In this document: in pieces, positions 33,989-37,301 of the stretch
Layout: each line of letters begins with the position of its first letter
Position numbering within the stretch: the first letter of the stretch is position 1
Source: Lentisphaeraceae bacterium
GTDB lineage: Bacteria; Verrucomicrobiota; Lentisphaeria; Lentisphaerales; Lentisphaeraceae
Assembly (NCBI GenBank): GCA_021232515.1
Contig: JAJPOQ010000027.1
Span: forward strand, 1-37,301
Direction: 5' to 3'
Length of the DNA: 37,301 nucleotides
Position numbers and translations under genes: made by a program
The notes under the pieces: generated by a model
What the model was told of the DNA's origin: nothing
Databases searched by the model: none
Seen by the model: only the letters and a program-made list of their open reading frames with translations

Positions 33989-34192
33989 TACTTTATAGAT
34001 AAAACAACCACTCACGGGACTACATAACACTTTTAAACAAAACAAACACCTTATAAAAATACGCAAACTCGCTGATAATCCAAATCTTTTTTGAGATTGG
34101 CCACATCTTGTATTTTCTCCCCTATACTTGAAGCAAACCCAATGTGATCTATTTTTAGCAAATTCAAACTAAAACAAGCCTTTTGCATATTC

Positions 34193-34915
34193 ATGAAAAT
34201 GACCTATAACAGCGCTTTAATTGCCCTCATCTGCTTAGTCATTTCTTGTCAACCAAAAAGCGATGCTTTAAGAGTTGCAGTTGCCTCAAACTTTCTAAAA
34301 CCGTGCCAAGCGTTAGTTGCCGAATTCTCCAAAACAAACAGTACCAAAGTTGACATCATCTCTGCATCAACTGGAAAAATATTCACTCTTATTGAGAACG
34401 GTGCTAAGTACGACATCTTCCTCTCTGCTGATTTAGAAAGACCAAAGATCTTAGCAAACAACACTAAATATGACTACTTCATTTATGCTTATGGAAGGCT
34501 TGCGATATGGAACAGCTCAAAGCTGCCAATTCTTAATTCTCTACACAAAGATTTCAAGAAAATTGCAATCGCAAACCCAAAGCTTGCACCTTACGGAAAG
34601 GCTTCTCAGGAAGTTTTAAGTAATAAAGAATTACTAAGTATAACTACAAAGATGACTATCTTTGGAGAAAATGTAAATCAAGCCTATATCTTTGCAAAGA
34701 CAGAGTCGAAAAATGCAGCTTTCATCCCACTCTACACGGCTAAAAATGCCAATGGATTCTTTCTAGAACTCCCAGAGAAACTTCACTCAAGAATAGTACA
34801 AGCTGCGATTAGACTAACAGATTCCAAAGCGAGTCAAAAGTTTGAAAATTTTCTTAAAAGCTCCAAAGCCAAGAAGATAATAAAAGAATTTGACTATGAG
34901 GTAAGCGATGATTAG
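34193..34915 (+). CDS. modA: Molybdate ABC transporter, substrate-binding lipoprotein
   Basis: ModA binds molybdate (or tungstate) outside the inner membrane for delivery to ModB. The 240-residue protein has a lipoprotein signal (LICLVISC), so it is membrane tethered, then LRVAVASNFLKPCQALVAEF, SASTGKIFTLIENGAKYDIFLSAD with the anion-binding serines, and the later IANPKLAPYGKASQEVL. It overlaps modB by eight bases. No clear Shine-Dalgarno or ModE box is seen in the 204-base upstream gap, which is divergent from the PQQ protein. Confidence 0.92.
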   Translation: MKMTYNSALIALICLVISCQPKSDALRVAVASNFLKPCQALVAEFSKTNSTKVDIISASTGKIFTLIENGAKYDIFLSADLERPKILANNTKYDYFIYAYGRLAIWNSSKLPILNSLHKDFKKIAIANPKLAPYGKASQEVLSNKELLSITTKMTIFGENVNQAYIFAKTESKNAAFIPLYTAKNANGFFLELPEKLHSRIVQAAIRLTDSKASQKFENFLKSSKAKKIIKEFDYEVSDD

Positions 34916-35573
34916 CCATGATGATCTTATTGCCCTTTGGACAACCTTAAAACTTGCTATCATCACAACAATTCTATTATTGCTAATTGCGACTCCTCTT
35001 GCTTGGTGGATCTCAAATACAAAATGGAAGTTTAAATTCTTCCTAGAAGCTCTTTTTTCTTTGCCTCTAGTCTTACCTCCAACCGTACTCGGGTTTTATT
35101 TACTCCTTTTTCTTGGTAGCAATGGACCTTTATCTCACTTAACAAATAGCTCATTAGCATTTTCCTTTTATGGTCTCGTCTTTGGCTCAATTATCTACTC
35201 ATTCCCTTTCGTCATTCAACCTTTAATAAATGCCTTTAACTCTTTGGACGACAGCTACAAGGAAATAGCATCTACACTAAGAGCTAAACCCCTCGATGTA
35301 TTTTTCTCTATTACACTACCAATGGTCAAGCCGAGTTTCATAACTGCGGCGATCTTAGGCTTTGCACATACATTAGGTGAATTTGGCGTAGTCCTCATGA
35401 TTGGCGGCAATATTCCTGGCGTGACTCGTGTAGCTTCTATTGCTATATATGACCATGTTGAAATGGGCGACTTTCAAAGTGCACATGTTTTATCTGCAAT
35501 ACTTCTTATCATTTCATTTAGTCTTCTAGTAAGTATTTTCTATCTAAATCAAAAGAGAGAAACAAAATGCTAG
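34908..35573 (+). CDS. modB: Molybdate ABC transporter permease
   Basis: ModB is the membrane permease. The 221-residue chain has about five transmembrane segments and family motifs SLPLVLPPTVLGFYLL and the ABC-permease loop AHTLGEFGVVLMIGGNIPG, which contacts ModC. GAGG precedes the ATG by about six bases inside the end of modA. The stop overlaps modC by seven bases. Confidence 0.94.
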   Translation: MISHDDLIALWTTLKLAIITTILLLLIATPLAWWISNTKWKFKFFLEALFSLPLVLPPTVLGFYLLLFLGSNGPLSHLTNSSLAFSFYGLVFGSIIYSFPFVIQPLINAFNSLDDSYKEIASTLRAKPLDVFFSITLPMVKPSFITAAILGFAHTLGEFGVVLMIGGNIPGVTRVASIAIYDHVEMGDFQSAHVLSAILLIISFSLLVSIFYLNQKRETKC

Positions 35574-36631
35574 ATTTCTCATTTGATTTCAAGAAAGGTA
35601 ACTTTCATATAAATATTCAGGAGTCTCTACCAACAGAAGGCGTAACGGCTATTTTTGGTCCTTCAGGTTGTGGCAAGACTTCACTTCTTAGGGCATTGGC
35701 GGGTTTAGACTACTACTCTACATCTACAATCAAAATGAATGAAACTACTTGGCAAGATGGATCTTTGACCGTTCCAACTCATCAACGAAACATAGGTTTC
35801 ATATTTCAAGAGCCAAACCTATTTCCACACCTAACTGTAGAGGAAAATTTAAAGTTTGGATTAATTCGTACACTGAAAAATTTACAAAAAATTGATTTTA
35901 AATGTGTAGTAAGTGTACTGAATATTGAGGACTTTTCACAAAGGGATCCACATCAGCTCTCTAAAGGCCAAAAACAAAGAGTTGCGATTGGTCGAGCATT
36001 ATTATCTAGCCCAAAAATTCTTCTTATGGACGAGCCTTTAAGTGGATTAGATACACAAAGTAAATCTGAAATAATCCCCTATTTAGAGAAAGTCTCAAAA
36101 CAATTTCATTTACCCATTATATTTGTAACACATGACTTAGCCGAAATAAGTCAATTTACCGATCAAGTCTTGTTCTTAGATAATGGGAGAAGTACAAACT
36201 TCTTACCAATTACCGAAGCTTTTAATTCTTTAAACTCACCATTGAATAAATCACACTCACCACAATCAATTATTGAAACCAAAATTGATTCACATGATGA
36301 AGGATACTTTTTAACCTACCTCTCTTTTCCTGGTGGAAAAATTACAGTACCAATGATCAATAAAAGCATAGGTGAGAATCTAAAAATAAGAGTTCCTTCT
36401 CAGGGTGTAAGTATTACTCTAAAGAAAGCAATAGATACTAGCGTACAGAACATTCTTTCAGGAACTGTAGAGGAAATTAAATTATTTGATCAAGCTAAAG
36501 TTTATATCCAAATTGATTGTGAAGGGGTAAAACTCATTGCTGCTATCACAAAAAAATCTTTGGACGAATTAAAGCTCCAAAAAGGATTAAATATCTACAT
36601 TCAGATTAAAAGTGTCGAGATACTAACGTAA
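35567..36631 (+). CDS. modC: Molybdate ABC transporter ATP-binding protein
   Basis: ModC energises the transporter. The 354-residue protein has Walker A GPSGCGKTSLL near residue 32, Q-loop in IGFIFQEPNLFPHLT, signature LSKGQKQRVAIGRALL, Walker B ILLMDEPLSGLD and the switch histidine in FVTHD. A TOBE-type domain covers about 290-354 (NILSGTVEEIKLF and IYIQIKSVEIL), as usual in ModC. The mod operon runs convergently into the rRNA operon end. Confidence 0.95.
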   Translation: MLDFSFDFKKGNFHINIQESLPTEGVTAIFGPSGCGKTSLLRALAGLDYYSTSTIKMNETTWQDGSLTVPTHQRNIGFIFQEPNLFPHLTVEENLKFGLIRTLKNLQKIDFKCVVSVLNIEDFSQRDPHQLSKGQKQRVAIGRALLSSPKILLMDEPLSGLDTQSKSEIIPYLEKVSKQFHLPIIFVTHDLAEISQFTDQVLFLDNGRSTNFLPITEAFNSLNSPLNKSHSPQSIIETKIDSHDEGYFLTYLSFPGGKITVPMINKSIGENLKIRVPSQGVSITLKKAIDTSVQNILSGTVEEIKLFDQAKVYIQIDCEGVKLIAAITKKSLDELKLQKGLNIYIQIKSVEILT

Positions 36632-36656
36632 ATCTTCTAAAGTACGAACCGCTCAC

Positions 36657-36720
36657 AGTGGACTAAGTATGTTAGTTCGCTGAAGAAAACAGTGTCCTCT
36701 TCGTCTACTGTCCACTTTTC
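36657..36720 (+). terminator. Possible modABC terminator hairpin
   Basis: AGTGGAC (36657-36663) pairs with GTCCACT (36710-36716), with an inner GAAGA/TCTTC (36682-36686 and 36698-36702), followed by TTTT. The loop is long, so this is a weak candidate. Confidence 0.35.
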
Positions 36721-36730
36721 CTAGGCACAA

Positions 36731-36776
36731 AAAAGCCCGGATTTAACCTTTAGGGTAAAATCCGGGCATAAAAAAA
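36731..36776 (-). terminator. rRNA operon terminator
   Basis: On the minus strand GCCCGGATTT (36767-36758) and AAATCCGGGC (36744-36735) form a stem of at least ten pairs, extended by GGG/ACC pairing near a short TTTA-type loop, followed by TTTTTT (36734 and left). It directly follows the 5S gene. The T/A tracts on both sides may also let it work for modABC. Confidence 0.88.
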
Positions 36777-36777
36777 G

Positions 36778-36889
36778 CTGGCGGCGATCTACTCTCCCAC
36801 AATCTACATGCAGTACCATCGACGCTAGAGAGCTTAACTACCGAGTTCGGGATGGGATCGGGTGTGACCTCTCTGCTATAGCCACCAGC
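36778..36889 (-). rRNA. rrf: 5S ribosomal RNA
   Basis: The minus strand reads CTGGTGGCTATAGC at the 5' end, then the conserved CACACCCGATCCCATCCCGA and the CCGAACTCGG-type loop, and ends in GCCGCCAG, which pairs with the 5' end. The length of about 112 bases is normal. Ends are set by the terminal helix and may be off by one or two bases. It is the last gene of the rRNA operon. Confidence 0.95.
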
Positions 36890-37039
36890 CAAAGTCTTCG
36901 ACATACTTATAATACATAAGTAGTCTTATAAAAAGATGACTGAAAATAAAGTAAAAGATTTCGAGATATATAAACAATCTACCGTTGGTTTATACCTGAT
37001 TTCTTTTTTAATGTCTGCAAATTGCAGTCATCAAAAAAG

Positions 37040-37301
<262 letters not shown>

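Noticed and set aside
33989..34066. N-terminal extension of the PQQ propeller protein from a TTG
   Set aside because: It would put 26 residues before a good signal peptide, so the ATG at 33988 is preferred.
36890..37039. Possible tRNA or gene in the 5S-23S spacer
   Set aside because: No cloverleaf or coding frame is visible, only short AT-rich pairings likely involved in rRNA processing.

Overview
The window looks like a chromosomal segment of a Gram-negative member of the Planctomycetota-Verrucomicrobiota-Chlamydiota group, most likely Lentisphaerota (Lentisphaera-like). Grounds: a lone prepilin-type protein with an H-x9-DG tail (a family greatly expanded in these bacteria), a complete murein, Mre and dcw gene set, a PQQ-type beta-propeller protein, and many TTG/GTG starts. 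The taxonomic call is inference; the partial 23S rRNA at the right end could settle it.

Region 1 (1 to about 5396) is the right part of an integrative and mobilizable element inserted at the 3' end of a tRNA-Asp gene. Right to left from the tRNA it holds two GGGGGGACTT direct repeats (likely integrase arm sites), a DUF4238 cargo gene, a tyrosine recombinase, a divergent XRE-type regulator, a small TraD/MobC-like protein, an oriT-like set of inverted repeats, and a MobA/MobL (MOBQ) relaxase. A coiled-coil protein appears to be encoded in another frame inside the relaxase gene, with its own strong ribosome binding site. A GGAATATATATTCC-type palindrome recurs at the mobilization promoter and in the regulator/integrase divergent region, so one repressor may control both mobilization and integration. 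The left end of the element lies outside the window.

Region 2 (5397-13392): tRNA-Asp, an unknown membrane protein, an SH3b/coiled-coil/double ExbD-like envelope protein, bioB and purM on the plus strand; then a di-haem cytochrome c peroxidase and a CPBP protease on the minus strand; then a prepilin-like gene followed by a long hairpin.

Region 3 (13377-18360, minus strand) is a cell-shape operon: GAF-SpoIIE phosphatase, mreC, mreD, mrdA, with overlapping or 1-nt junctions. Region 4 (18498-22373) holds thyA-folA, an Nramp-like transporter without the usual metal-binding motifs, and an SGNH-hydrolase lipoprotein.

Region 5 (22378-31132, minus strand) is a dcw cluster: mraZ, rsmH, ftsL, ftsI, murE, murF, mraY, then a VWA-domain gene instead of the usual murD/ftsW/murG. 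The mraZ promoter carries 10-bp spaced AGGG boxes that look like MraZ operators.

Region 6 (31291-37301): an RluA-type pseudouridine synthase with its partner domain in a separate overlapping gene, a PQQ-propeller protein, the modABC molybdate transporter, and the 3' end of an rRNA operon (5S and partial 23S, minus strand) with its terminator, convergent with modABC.

No stretch longer than 300 bases lacks an assigned gene or site.
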